Below, piece by piece: positions 51,022-63,149 of a DNA stretch of 64,000 bases. This stretch comes from Microvelia longipes. Lineage: Eukaryota; Arthropoda; Insecta; Hemiptera; Veliidae. The first letter of the stretch is position 1. Every line of letters starts with the position of its first letter. Where the stretch lies: assembly GCA_018340805.1 (NCBI GenBank), contig JACMZG010001913.1:3063640-3127639 (forward strand), in the 5' to 3' direction. Under the pieces are notes generated by a model. It was not told where the DNA came from. It was given only the letters and a program-made list of their open reading frames with translations, and did not search any database. A program made the translations under genes and the position numbers.

Positions 51022-54000
51022 CTGTAAACAGAAATATTCGTTCATTATATTTTTAACCAAGAACAAAATATAATAAAAAATAATTTTATTTGATTAAAGT
51101 AAGTTATGTACTACTCGCAATGAAAACATCGTAATTTACTAGTTTTACAATTGATTTTATGTTTTGATTTAATATTGAATCTTGAAATAGATTCATGAAA
51201 TTATTTTTACTTGAACATCATACTTTCAAATATATGTAATGTAATGATAATTGACGTTACCTTGGATTGTTTGAAGCATCAGTGTTGTCATTTGAGATCC
51301 ATTCGCACCTGAGACCGTCTTGAAGTAGTTTACCCGTAGTGAAGTTCCATTTGCACACTTGGATTTCAAAATTCAAGTGATGACCCACTTTCCTCCATTT
51401 AACACCTGTGAAGAGACTTGCTTGTTAACTTTCTCTTGATTATACATTCAAATACAATTATTTAGAAATAATTTAAGAAATTAAAACCGAGTATGTCAAG
51501 TTCAATTAGTCCGGCATAGTGATAGTGATTAGAAAGGGGTGATAGATCACACTGAAAGTTACTGGTTATGAGGTGATGTAACGGTCTATTTTGATATATT
51601 TAGTAAATTTTAATTAAGTCTTATTTACTAATTAAGATTTATCTAGGCCTTATTGATTAGTGGGTGTTAATATCTTGATAACGCCTAGTAATATTAGGTT
51701 AGACAAAGAACATTTTAGATTAAAATCTTTTAAAGCAATTAAAATAATCTCTTCTCAAATTATTGGGAAACACTGTAAGATTCTATGAATAATGTTATTT
51801 TATACAAAGTAACAGAAGTATAACTACTATCTAAAATTACTGAAATAAATATTAAATATAAATATAAATATTTTTTATTATGATAACTGCCACAGATTAT
51901 CGAATAAATTATTTGCAGATGATAGTTTACAAATTAGAATCAAATTCTACACCTTTCCCACCCATATTGTTCAAACCTCACTTGTTACGTTTGATTCAAT
52001 AGCAAACTTGTTATTTTAGATTGTTTATTGACCTGTCAAGATGTGATCTGGTGGAGCCTTGAGATCATCCAAATCCACCTGTCGCTGGTTGAATGACATT
52101 TTGTAGTATTCCAATCCTTCGATGAAATCGCTGGAGTGTGGATTCACTTCTTTTGTGGGGATCCATCTTAGAGTTGTTGCGTTGATTTCTCCGTTGGGCA
52201 TCAATTCCCCTTCCTGTCCTTCTATGTAAATGACTTGGTTACGTTTTACAAACTTTATACCCGTCAAAACTCTGCAAAAAGAATCAAATTTATTATTGTC
52301 TACGAACATGAATATTTTAATCAAACGTGAAAAAAATCCCAACAGTTGGATTCCTAAAAGAACATAAAAAGTCTTAAATCATGGCTTTTCTAGCTTCTAG
52401 TTGACAAGGATAGGCTTTGTGAACTTTTTATCACAACTGATGATTAGTCAACCACCTATATTAAAAACTATCTTAATAAGTATGAAAAATCAAATACAAA
52501 TGTTAACAATTTGTGTTTAACAATGATTCTGAACCCAAAGTTTGTAAAGTCTGTTTTTATGATCCATTCACTCATAGTTTTGATATTGTTGCAATGTTTA
52601 CAAATATCACTATTTTTTTTTAAAGCTGGCGGTACTTGGTGATATTAGAACATTCGTTACATATCATGTCTCCCTTGACCTCATAACTATATCTATTTCT
52701 ATAAATGTGATGTCACTTTACTTAACACATTTATTTTGGTCAAATCTCTCTGCAAGCAGATTTATGATTGTTTCTATATTTTGTCATTATATATTTAAAG
52801 TAATATATAAACCAAGTTGGAAAACTCCTATACTAACCTTTGTAAAAAAATTCAGACATGTGTGGTCAGCTGATAGCTGGCTCATAAATAAAAAATAGCT
52901 ATAATTGGAATAACTATGCATGAGCCTTTTAGGATTTACGTTTTTTTACTTAATTTTACTGGCAACCCTGATAACATTTGTTGAGTTTTACTTTTTATCG
53001 TGTTTTTGTACTTCATATGTACATGATAGTTTGATGATTTTGTATTAAATTCTGTGAAATAATTGTTACAATAATTTAGTTAAAGAAAAAGAGAAACTAA
53101 AGTAAAGATAAATGTTTTTTTTTATTAAGATTTTGGAGACGGCAGTGTATTGCCTTAAATATAACTTAAAATTGCTTTTATTATATTCAAAAGTTTTAGA
53201 ATAGAGTTGGTAAATTACTAATTACAATTAATATTTCAAGGGGAAAAATGAATATCACTCGCAAAAATGTACTAAGTTATGAAGTGCACATAAAAAAGTT
53301 AAATTGCCGCTCATTTTAAGTAATTTAAACAAACCTAGTATTTAGAGATTTGCACTTAAATTTCTTTTGGATGTGACAAAACTTATTTCGTACACAAATT
53401 AATAACATTTTATACTAAAATGTACAAATAAATGCAATAAAAACAAAAATTTTGAGTACTGTTAATGTTTGTTTACATTTACAAGGGTAAAACAAGATGC
53501 TGCGCCCATTGGAAAATTTGAGCCAACTCCTGGTGGACAAAATGTGAACTACATGCCAAGTCTGACAGAAATCGCGTTTGTTTCCCTACTTGTTTTATAT
53601 ATTATACCTTATACGTATATATTGTGCTATTCTTACTTATTACTCCTGACATCTGACAGTGTTGGTACAAGACTGAAGTACCTATCGGACTTTTTGTTTT
53701 CCGTCTCATCACAAACACAGAAGCAGTAGGAGCAATGCCAGAATAACCAGCGCCACCAGGAGTCCACCTTGTCCACACGTTTCTTACACGTACCGTCAAC
53801 TTGACCCAGCTCTCTTCCGTTTTCATACTTAATCCAGTCGTATCGCCTCTTAGTTTTTTCATAGTCCTAAAACAACAACAAAAAAAAAATGACCATATGC
53901 TAATACACAAATTTTTGCACTGCCAATTATTATTGCATTTCTGTCAGCAAATTATCTACACATCGCCTTAATATATTTCTTCTTAATTGTTCTTGAATCG

Positions 54001-57000
54001 TTAAAATTGTTATCTTATCTTTTTTAACTTGGTTATGTTAACCCAAAGAGACTAAAACTATTAGAGGGAGGATACAACAGCTCTTATCATTCCTTGGGTA
54101 GCTAGGTGCCCTAATGGTATATTGGTGACGTCATTTTTTTATTTTTCCTAATAATACAATTTCACGTAAATATTACATTATTTTTCAACTATTTTGTTTT
54201 AAATCAAGTAAAATGAATTTAAAATAAGTTTTAATTATTATCTATTGCATGTATTCTTTAATTGTTAGTTTTGAATAAAGTGGTTTAATGTGGCATCACT
54301 GAAAAATGTCCGCCGTCAGTAGAATGCATGAAGTTGTAGAGGGTAGGGGAGTATCTATTCTTTCTCTAGGGAGACTATAGTAGGGGTAAGTACAGTTAGG
54401 GCACCTATGGAAACTGTCTCACTTCCAGACCCCTTATCACTGTGTTAATCGGGTCCTGTACTCCCTCTGATAGTTTTAGTCTCTTTGTGTTAACCCAATG
54501 AGTTTGTGACCTCAAACAATCCAAAGTTCTATTTTATCTCCAGTACAATAAAAATATTTATCAATTTTGTACCAATTTGGGTGTAAGCATTCTTCAGAAT
54601 GGATCCAGTATCATTAGTTTTTTTTTATTTTTTACTTGAAATCGCCATTACGAGTTGTCATCAGTAATCAATTTCAACACTCTAAGACCAATAGAAACTG
54701 CACCATTTGGCCAATTAAAAAAGTCAGCTCTTATTGTTCTTTAAGAAGTAAATTAACAACAGAATTTATTAAGTATAGAATTGATAGATTTGTTAGTGAG
54801 GTATATTTTACATAAGGTTATCTACTTATTAATGTTATAAAATATTAAGTGTGAAATCAATTATTTCAGTTTTCTGATGTGATATGCATAACTACCATTG
54901 GATTAGTTATTTCACTTCCCAACTATGTCTTAACTTCATACTGATTAATATTGAATTAAAAAGAGAATCTATTATCAAGACTTATTATTAAAGATATAAA
55001 GGAGGAAGCAATGGTTCTAATTGTTTTATAGTTATAGATGCAAATATCTGGGCGATAGAGTAGTTGGTATCGAGTTAATAGAATGGAATCCTGAAGGTCA
55101 GTTTATTTGATCTTTTTACTCCTGATAGATAAATGTGGACGTATTATCTCGTATACTGTTATTGTTTATTCTTAAATGTTTTTATGATTTAAAATTGAGA
55201 AAATTATGCGGTAAAGTGACTAAATTAACAATGATTCTTCTGATTCAACCGACAAAATTCTATCGTTTGTGGTAGACTACAACTGACTTAAAATTTTTTA
55301 ATAAACTATTTCATGAAGTATTATACAAGTATAATGTTAACAGATTCTATCATTTGTTTGGACATTAAATTGGATGGAGAAAACACTCCGTATGCATTAC
55401 TTTGCGAAAAATATAGTACCGTAGTTGGATTTGATCATAGGACCTGATTGCCGAACAAATGCTCTTCTACCTATGCTGCCAAGATTCAGCTGATAGGATG
55501 TTTTATTCTGATTGAAAGGGATTGGGGATAAACCCCATTTGCTCTAATACCTTAGGTTTATTGTCCAGTTCAGTCAATTACTCCAGGTCTGAATAATATT
55601 TTTCCCTGGACTAGGTCCAGCATACTCTTAATAAGTGATGATAGGATACAAGAAAGTGTTCTTGATTATTATTTTGATACTTACGGAAGGACAAATCCAC
55701 ATATCCGAATCAACGAATCTGCAGTTGACAACTTCGCCCTTGCAAATGGGTTGTTGAGAGCAGTAGTTGCCTTTGTAACACCCTTGCTGTTTAGTGTATT
55801 TGTAGAATGGACAGTCCTCACGACATGTTATGTCCGAGTTCATATCAACTTCGTTCAGTATAAAACCCTGCAACAAATACAAACACAGGAGATGTAGAGG
55901 TACAAAAACAAAAATGATGCCCTAAGAGAAGAAAACCCTCTACACAAAATGCAAAGTTATTATTTTCGTTTTTGATTGGTATTTATTTTTAAATTGACCT
56001 TGTATTGACAAGTTCATTGTCTGATCTTGTTTTTATTTCATAATGTTTACCTATTGACTTTAAGTGTTACGTAACTCTCTTTTACCACACAAAAATTATA
56101 TTTTATTCCTCAAATTACTGAGGAAATCATACATTGAATCATACCAATTATGGTGTATGCCATAGAAAAACCCAATGATTGCGTCTAGCATCGTTAGATT
56201 TTGTAATGAAGAGTATAAAGTAAGTTTCTATTGATGACATCGAATATCGGAGAAAGCTAGACTCACCAGCATAATTTGCTGAGAATGTGTACAAAATTTA
56301 AAGTCTCTACGACAAATAATGACAGAACAATTTGAGGAATTCATAAAAGGTACGGTTAGCACAGTCTTAAGTTTTGGAATTACTGCCTTCTTTACGTACT
56401 AAAAACGGTTGTATACCTGCAGGAAGTAAGTAAGTCTGGTGTATGTTTCGTCCTCAATGTGTTCTCTTGGGTCGCATCTCCACAGTGCCTGAGAAACTTT
56501 ACTCATAGCATCTTTTGCTACCTGAGCTTGTTTTGACAATCTTGAAAGATAGATATCTTTCATCAGTCTCGACTCTTCGTCGTAGTTTAAACTCTCTGGA
56601 AAATTAGTAATTATTTATTAGTAAAACAAACTAAGAATTTAGACACGTTAGCTTAAAACTAATCTCGAATAGGTTGTCACCAGGGTTACATTGGTACTTC
56701 TTGTTAAACCTTATGGACTTTTGACTTAAATGTAACTGAGTACCATCCTCAGATGCTTCTCTTATGTTCTTCTCTAGTCTTTTGTGGTATTATCTTTTCT
56801 TGTGATGGAGGAGATGCCGATATTTAAGAAGTATCGTCAAGGTGCAATATATTTAGATGCTAAATCGTCTTAGTCAAAATTTCTTAGCCTTTTACATTTG
56901 TACAGTTGATCAGGGCTTGTTGAAATCTCAATATAATTAAAAATATGTTGGGTTTGGTTTGTCCAATTAGGATACTGGTTGAAATTAAGACTTCAAAACA

Positions 57001-58658
57001 TTAATTGTATGACCGTACATCACCGATGTAAGATCTATCATAGAACCGTTATGAAGGTCCAACAGCTTGTAGAACAGCCCTCTGATCCGGCACACGATTT
57101 AAAAAGTGAGTTAGTTGTAAAGGGAGAGATATCAAGGCAAATAGGCTTCGTTTATGGGCCCTTAATGCTAATTGAAAAAGTATATTACATAAGAATAAAT
57201 TTACAGTGCTTTCACTTCTAATTATGGATTGAATAGTGGAAGCGAAAAATTAAAAACTTCTCCTCCATTCCAAAGATCTACTACTCCAAGAAATGAAGAG
57301 ACTTTTGTGGAAGGCTTAAAATGGATTATGGAGCTATTAAACGATGTTTAGGACAATTTCAGACTTATCAATTTCTTGCCGTTGGACTTGGGTTTTCTTA
57401 CCGTTTTTAGTTTTCCTGTAGAGCCAAGAGAATTGCATCAACGTGTATGCTTTGAGTTGGGAAAGTTGAAGCGAGTTGTACAGGTTATAGAGAAGTTGCA
57501 TGGGGGATTGCTGGATGTTGCAAAGGTTTTCTTCATATTCCTGAAAATAAAAAAAAATTAAAAGTTATTTAATGTTTAATTATTACTTTTAATCAGTTAT
57601 GGTATTTTATGAGAGACAGAGGAAGACTAAGCGTCTTCAAACAGAAAAAAATCTTACTGCTTTGAAAAGCTTGGTTTTAACCTACGAAAAAAGTATTATA
57701 AGGACACTGTAGACTCGGACATATACTGACTTTCATGCATTTAGACAAGCTGTTAATCAGATAAATCTGTTTGTCTGTTTGATTACATGAGCATATCTAG
57801 CTATTTAGTGACTTGCTAAATCGACTAATTCTTGGGAGAGAGCTGATACTTTAGTTTGATTTGGACTGACGACCACCCTAGAGTTGGATAATGCTAGAGT
57901 TAGACGACTCTAGAGTTTAGTCATATTCCGAATACAATTTAGCAATGACTTCTGCATTGTCTTTAGGTACTAAGTCTGAAAGTATCAGATTTTGAGGAGT
58001 TTTCAAGCAAGCAATGTGATCCCTACTAGTAGTTGACTTGTCCGTCGGAGACCTTTTAAGCATATCCTGCAATTGAACTAAATAACTTGAAGTACTAATC
58101 GTAACTTTGAATTTACTTTATTGAAGCATAATTACTTCGTAACAGCCATAACTTGTTGATACATACCCTGTAGATCAATCTATACAGCATTCCGTCCACC
58201 ACTGATCTATGTATGTACTCGAAAGTATCGTTTGCCGAAGGTATAACGGCATTGGCGATGCTATCCCATTCAACCGAGTACAAATCAGGATCATTCCAAC
58301 CATTGAGGGATCTGATGAGACTCGAGTAAAGTCCTTTGATTTTCTTAGCTTTGGTATCTACTCGTGCCCAAAGCCACACACCCGATATATCTCGCTTCGG
58401 CAGAGGGCTTTCCTTAAGCGAATCCTCGATCGCGATGTCTCTGAAGCTTTCTACAAACAACTGTTGGAATGTGATTCCCTTAGCTCTTGCCATGGCTTTC
58501 ATTTCAGGCCTCAATATCCTCTTTCTCAAATCGTCCAACCCTTCTATAACTCTATCCCTAGATTTATCCACGTATGAAACTTCTCTTATCTCTTCTTTGG
58601 CGCCAACTCCACCCAGTATTCCCAACCCAACCACACTTAAAATTAGCACTCTTAACAT
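50727..58658 (-). CDS. Secreted cysteine-rich protein, probable DUF4803 family, eight exons, complete
   Basis: Exons 58658-58167, 57540-57402, 56595-56417, 55867-55685, 53866-53637, 52271-52033, 51405-51261 and 51021-50727 join in frame to 633 codons plus TAA. Residues 1-20 (MLRVLILSVVGLGILGGVGA) are a signal peptide, so the product enters the secretory pathway; no later membrane segment or anchor is obvious. Residues 165-270 are mostly helical (LCNIQQSPMQLLYNLYNSLQ). Residues 271-400 are Cys-rich (CREDCPFYKYTKQQGC, FWHCSYCFCVCDE). Two repeats of HxLTGxxF/W type follow (about 408-435 and 483-515: NKVLTGIKFVKRNQVIYI and HILTGVKWRKVGHHLNFEIQ). This matches my recollection of arthropod DUF4803 proteins, whose function is unknown. 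The ATG at 58658 has A at -3. It lies on the opposite strand within the Ubr3 intron that begins at 44388. Confidence 0.85.
51261..51405 (-). CDS. DUF4803-like gene exon 7
   Basis: Second LTG repeat: VKWRKVGHHLNFEIQVCKWN then FTTGKL and WISNDNTDASNNP; donor AG|GTAACG. Confidence 0.88.
52033..52271 (-). CDS. DUF4803-like gene exon 6
   Basis: First LTG repeat: KVLTGIKFVKRNQVIYIEGQ to DHILTG. The donor ACAG|GTCAAT is poor, but the phase and the conserved LTGxxW continuation require it. Confidence 0.85.
52750..52990 (-). mobile_element. Family Z-related repeat, inverted, in DUF4803-like intron 5
   Basis: The minus strand reads GTAAATCCTAAAAGGCTCAT, GAGCCAGCTATCAGCTGACC and TATAGGAGTTTTCCAACTTG, matching 47335-47480. 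Confidence 0.65.
53469..53625 (+). mobile_element. Family Z repeat copy
   Basis: GAAAATTTGAGCCAACTCCT and ACATGCCAAGTCTGACAGAA match the inverted copy at 44801-44930. The 3' end TTTCCCTACTTGTTTTATAT is shared with 47460-47480. Confidence 0.7.
53637..53866 (-). CDS. DUF4803-like gene exon 5
   Basis: Encodes DYEKTKRRYDWIKYENGREL, WWRWLFWHCSYCFCVCDE and FSLVPTLSDVRSN; donor AA|GTAAGA. A family Z repeat ends about 15 bases into the following intron. Confidence 0.9.
53867..55684. other. DUF4803-like intron 4, AT-rich, no recognised element
   Basis: 54050-54120 and 54350-54490 share mirrored words (CTCCCTCTGATAGTTTTAGT against ACTAAAACTATTAGAGGGAG), so a ~430-base inverted-repeat element is likely at about 54037-54490. 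Nothing coding. Confidence 0.45.
55685..55867 (-). CDS. DUF4803-like gene exon 4 (Cys-rich)
   Basis: 61 codons with eight cysteines (CREDC, GCYKGNYC, ICKG, NCRF, WICPS). Donor TCC|GTAAGT. Confidence 0.9.
56417..56595 (-). CDS. DUF4803-like gene exon 3
   Basis: Encodes ESLNYDEESRLMKDIYLSRL to YTRLTYFLQ; donor CAG|GTATAC. Confidence 0.88.
57402..57540 (-). CDS. DUF4803-like gene exon 2
   Basis: Encodes EYEENLCNIQQSPMQLLYNL to SWLYRKTKN; acceptor TTTTCAG, donor G|GTAAGA, phase 1 out. Confidence 0.87.
58167..58658 (-). CDS. DUF4803-like gene exon 1
   Basis: Residues 1-164: signal peptide, then a basic helical region (RDRVIEGLDDLRKRILRPEM) ending MLYRLIYR. Donor AGG|GTATGT. Confidence 0.9.
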
Positions 58659-58978
58659 AGTTATATTTATTAAATAAAGCACAGCACTCAAATTTTAATA
58701 TAATTAAATTAATTTACATTCTTATAATCTTTAAAATGTTTGTTGTTTAATTAAATTCAAATATTATTAAGGTAATACTGTTAATGAATCACATAGTTAA
58801 ATGAAAATGGTGCACTTTTTAAGTTCTTAGTTATCAAGACACTAATATCTTCTTCGTTGCAAGAATAGCTTATAAAACAAAGGGTTTTTTTAAATGCTTT
58901 GTTGAAATAATGGTTGAAGGTGTTTTTTTATATACATCCAAAGTTTCACTTCAACCGCAGGAGACTTTAGAAAGAGTT

Positions 58979-59041
58979 GATGAAAACACTATGCTCTACG
59001 TTTCTGAAACGTTTCAGTTTTGTCAACATAGTGTTTTCATC
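58979..59041. repeat. Short hairpin upstream of the DUF4803-like gene
   Basis: GATGAAAACACTATG is inverted as CATAGTGTTTTCATC; the middle also pairs (GTTTCTGAAACGTTTCAG). About 320 bases upstream of the start codon. It resembles the end of a mobile element (CGAAACATCGGATTTATTGT follows). Confidence 0.55.
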
Positions 59042-60139
59042 TGTGATGTGCTTCATCCCCGAGGACGTCTCTTATAGTGGAAGCGAAACATCGGATTTAT
59101 TGTCGACCTGATTTTAAAATTATTATATTTGATTTTAAGATTCTAAGCCTTGAAATATAAACAGCTGAAGACTACGCGTTCCTCTTATTTGTCCTTGTTC
59201 GATCATCGTTTGTATCCGTAAGATTTAATCCGATCAACGAATAGGATATGGCATGTGAACGTATTTTTATTTGATATAAACTTCAATTCTAAATTTGCTT
59301 CTCAATCCTTATGCATCTATTTCATTTGTTTCAAGCTAATTTTTTAAACTGTAGTATTTCATCAGCTCTCATATTTACAAGTCTTCTCTTAGTTTCACTT
59401 GTTCTTATAAATAATTAGTTGCCCCATTCGAGTTTTCTTTTATATTCTTGTTTCTGTCTATTATATTATATTGTGTTAGTCACACCATAATAGTATATAA
59501 TAAGAACCCGTATATGAGATATTAATTACAGACCCAGCTGTTACCCTACTACCATACTGTATTGTAACATGTCACTAATTTTTACTCAAACCCTCGTATA
59601 GATGTTATTAGAAGCTTCCTTCTTCATATTTTGTTTTATAAGGTCGTATTTTTTCTGACTTAAAAATTAAATAATAGTTCATTATAATAAATAAATTAAC
59701 AGGGACGTCCCTCTCGTTTTTGCTGAAATATTAAAAAAATACTGATTTATATCAGTATTTTATATCCTAATTTATTTAGATTCACCAATATATATATAAT
59801 ATATATATATATATATTATATTATATATATATTATATTATATATATATATATATAATTATATTATATATATTTGTATGTGTGTGTTTGTTTATTTTTCTT
59901 TAATTTCTCTAAAAAGTAATAAATGTAAAAATATTTGTGTAAAAGGTCAGAAGAATAAAATAAATAAGAAGTATTAAATGTCAAAGGTCTTATCGTATCT
60001 TAAGAAGTGTAATTTTAAGTTCACTTGAAGTTAAATTTGCTTTAAATGTTGAGTTTACGAATTTTGGGGTGAGGCATTTTTTTCGTTTGCGTACCTGACA
60101 TCTTACAGTCTTTGAACAACTGATACTTTATGACACTGC
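59042..60139. other. AT-rich sequence upstream of the DUF4803-like gene
   Basis: Contains a (TA)n run at 59788-59870. No coding or RNA feature seen. Confidence 0.5.
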
Positions 60140-60147
60140 GTAATAAT

Positions 60148-60457
60148 CATAGAGATATATACTAGAGCCTATCTAAATACATTGAGATGCCTGAATCATC
60201 GTTTTTGGGCTCTCAGGGGTTTTGTGTAACCTCATTGAAACCTCCTTTAAGAGTGACTTAAGGTTATAATAAATCAATTGTTTTCGTCTTCCAGCACATT
60301 GTTTGTGTTTTGATTTGTATTTTTAACGTTTTACTATATAAGTTATTGTAATTTTTTACTGATTATTTGATTACATTTATAACCGAAAGTGGTCAGGTTA
60401 CTTTTTCGATGTATCAAAATTTAATCTATAGGGCCCCTCTAGTAATATATCTCTATG
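60148..60457 (+). mobile_element. hAT-like MITE family 1, full length, perfect 8-bp target duplication
   Basis: Begins CATAGAGATATATACTAGAG and ends AGTAATATATCTCTATG; flanked on both sides by GTAATAAT (60140-60147 and 60458-60465). This copy defines the family ends and target length. Confidence 0.93.
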
Positions 60458-60649
60458 GTAATAATACATACATTGTAACGCTATCACTATAAGGTGGAGC
60501 CGCTACGCGACGTTGGCGCTTTTGACAATTTGGCCGGAGGGCGCACAAATATGTATTTTTCGGCTGTACGTCACAGCCCTTATATATTGTTGTCGTATAA
60601 CCATAACCGTTGGGTAGTAATTTATTAAATGAACTTTTGTAGCTGTCAC

Positions 60650-60963
60650 CGTAGAGTTATATATTACTAGAGGGGGCATAGCCAATCTCAATACATTGAA
60701 AGGTCTGAAACATCTTTTTGGGGCTCTCAGGGACTCTGTGTAACCTCATTGAAACCTCCTTCATGAGTGAGTTAAGGTTATAACGAACAATTGATTTTGG
60801 CTTCCCGCACTTTGTTTGTGTTTTGATTTGTATTTTTAACATTCTCCTATGTAAGTTAATGTAATTTTGTATTGATTGTATTTGTAATTAAAGGTGGTCA
60901 GGTTACTTTTTCGATGTTTCACAATTTTACTTATAGGGCCTCTCTAGTAATAATATCTCTATG
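60650..60963 (+). mobile_element. hAT-like MITE family 1, second nearby copy
   Basis: Begins CGTAGAGTTATATATTACTA and ends AGTAATAATATCTCTATG, same interior as the copy 190 bases upstream, same orientation. The flanks GCTGTCAC / TTTGTCAT match only partly. Confidence 0.85.
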
Positions 60964-60966
60964 TTT

Positions 60967-61540
60967 GTCATAATGTATCTTTTAGTAAAAAATTACAAAA
61001 ATTAAATGTGTCTTCTAAGGCTAAAAACTTAAATAGTTTTTATAAAAACGCTTTGTAGCTTATATACTTTCTCACTTGTAAAAAGCCAAAGAAGTAAATG
61101 TTTAAATACTGAATACTAGGAAATGAAATACAAGCTGGTGCATAAACAAAGGAAATACAAAGGTGGTACACCTGACTCTTTGTATGATTGTGTTTTCAAG
61201 GTTGCAAGGGTTACGAGATATACTGGACTTGCAAATGACTAGTGTAACTTTAAGTCATGATAGATGTTTTAGTTAGCCTGATGTTGTCATGTCGAGTTTA
61301 ATTTGTGAGCTACATCGCTCTCTGTCCCTGTCCGTTTTCATACAAGTTTTCATTTGTTTACGTAATAAATGAACAGTGTGTCTTTATTTAAATTTTAGTG
61401 AAATTTAAATAAAGAGCCCCACACACGTGGGGCCGCGTAAACACGTTCTTTAGTGATTTTCCAAAGGGACAATAAGATTATAAGATTAGGGTCATGGTGG
61501 TGGGAGGTGGTTTGTTTTTTTAAAAGGGAGGGGGCTCACT
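60967..61540. other. Unannotated AT-rich sequence
   Basis: A short inverted pair around 61380-61415 (TTTATTTAAATTT) and nothing else recognised. Confidence 0.4.
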
Positions 61541-61544
61541 GGTC

Positions 61545-61588
61545 AAGAATATATATTATAATATATAATATATTATATATATATATAT

Positions 61589-61622
<34 letters not shown>
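61545..61622. repeat. (TA)n microsatellite
   Basis: Nearly pure TA/AT run. Confidence 0.95.
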
Positions 61623-61623
<1 letters not shown>

Positions 61624-61939
61624 AGCTTGATCCATATGTATGTAGGAGTTCCTAAACTTTTTTTGTTTCTCGGTAACTTTCGAATGCTTACTCGAAACGG
61701 AGTGAAACTTAGTGCAGAAATCATTAATCATCTAAAAGTACACGACCCGTTTATGACATCTTTAAGCCGCAATAATGACTCGGCAAATATGATAAACTTC
61801 ACTAAAACTCGAAAACTTATTAGATCAAATTCAAACTTAGTTCGAAAATATTATATCGAATAAAAGTCACAAAATTTTAGTTTAAGTCCTAATTCAGTTC
61901 GACGACTTTCAATTGAATAATTGAGACAATATACAGATT

Positions 61940-62112
61940 TTTTTGTTGCTGTAGTGTTGTTTTGCTGTAGTTTTGTTTTGTTTTGCTGTAGTTTAGTTTT
62001 GCTGTAGTTTTGTTTAGGTTGCTTAGTTTAGTTTGTTTGCTGTAGGTTTAGTTTTGTTTTGCTGTAGTTTAGTTTTGTTTTGCTGTAGTTTAGTTTTGCT
62101 GTAGTTTTGTAA
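61940..62112. repeat. Tandem repeat of GTTTTGCTGTAGTTTA-type units
   Basis: GTTTTGCTGTAGTTT recurs about nine times with variable spacers of 15-25 bases. Confidence 0.85.
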
Positions 62113-62454
62113 TATTTTAGTGCGTTTCCTAACCAAATTCCGTATTCTGGTGGTGGAAAAGTGAAAATGTTTATTAATGAGGTACAGTTATTCGAGAAAA
62201 TCCTGTTATAAGTAAAAGTTACATCTGTAAATTAGAACAATGTGTCACTACTTAAAATCAAACGTGAATTAAAGGACATTTTTATGGAATAGAGCAACAA
62301 ATTTTGCCTCTAAGGGTTCTCCAGCTAGGAGTGGGGGTAAATTGAAGGGTGAGAGATCAACCGCTTTTTCAAACCTTAGTTAGTAAAGTAGCCCACTGAT
62401 TTGGTGTCTTGTTACTCCTTGCAGGTTTATAACCTATTAGCTCAACATGTAAAA

Positions 62455-62830
62455 AAGATCATTCTGTCCGTAATTCCAACCCCGGCTGAAACAGACTATT
62501 CTGTCCGTAATTCCAACCTTGGACGGAACAGACCATTCTGTCACGTAATCTCCACCTCGGCCGGAACAGACATTCTGTCCGTAATTCCATCTTCAGCCGA
62601 ACGAGACATTCTGTTCCGTGATTCCAACCTCGGCCCGGCAAAGAGCATCTCGGTCGCGTAATTCCATCTCAGCCGGAACAGACCATTCTGTCCGTGATTC
62701 CAACCTCGGCCGGAACAGACCATTCTGTCCGTAATTCCAACCTCGGCCGGAACAGACTATTCTGTCCGTAATTCCAACCTCGGCCGGAACTGACCATCCT
62801 GTCCGTAATTCCAACCCCGGCCAAAACAGA
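62455..62830. repeat. Minisatellite, 37-bp unit, ~10 copies, GC-rich
   Basis: Unit CTGTCCGTAATTCCAACCTC then GGCCGGAACAGACTATT. Each unit junction contains GGAACAG and CTGTCC in inverted order, so neighbouring units can form small hairpins. Open frames across it on both strands are by-products. Confidence 0.92.
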
Positions 62831-63149
62831 CAGACAGGATGTAATGCGAGCTTTAATCGATTTTTTAAATATTTTGTAATATTGATTTCTTTTAAGTTTA
62901 CCAATAACTTATTTTTTGTTGTTAAATATTTAATTTGAACTCGTGTCTATCTCCCTCTCTTGTGGAAGAGAGAAAAAAAGTTTAGCACTAGATATTAAAA
63001 TAAATTATGTAATATTTTCTAGTTTTATCATAAACTTTTATTATAAAATTTACTTATTTTCTTTTATTTTCCCATTAAATTTTGATAGAATGTAATGTAA
63101 ACTTCTCTCTGTCTAAGATATTTCTGGGGGTTTTATACGACATTTATAA

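Noticed and set aside
58209..58677. Plus-strand frames of 113-122 codons
   Set aside because: They are antisense shadows of exon 1 of the DUF4803-like gene, which has a signal peptide, phase-matched exons and family resemblance.
62401..62460. CTCCTTGCAG followed by an open frame as a possible later Ubr3 exon
   Set aside because: The peptide (VYNLLAQHVKKI) does not match the conserved UBR3 block expected after exon 10 and runs straight into a minisatellite.
62541..62904. Overlapping open frames on the minus strand across the GC-rich array
   Set aside because: Several frames are open at once over a 37-bp tandem repeat, which indicates repeat structure, not coding.
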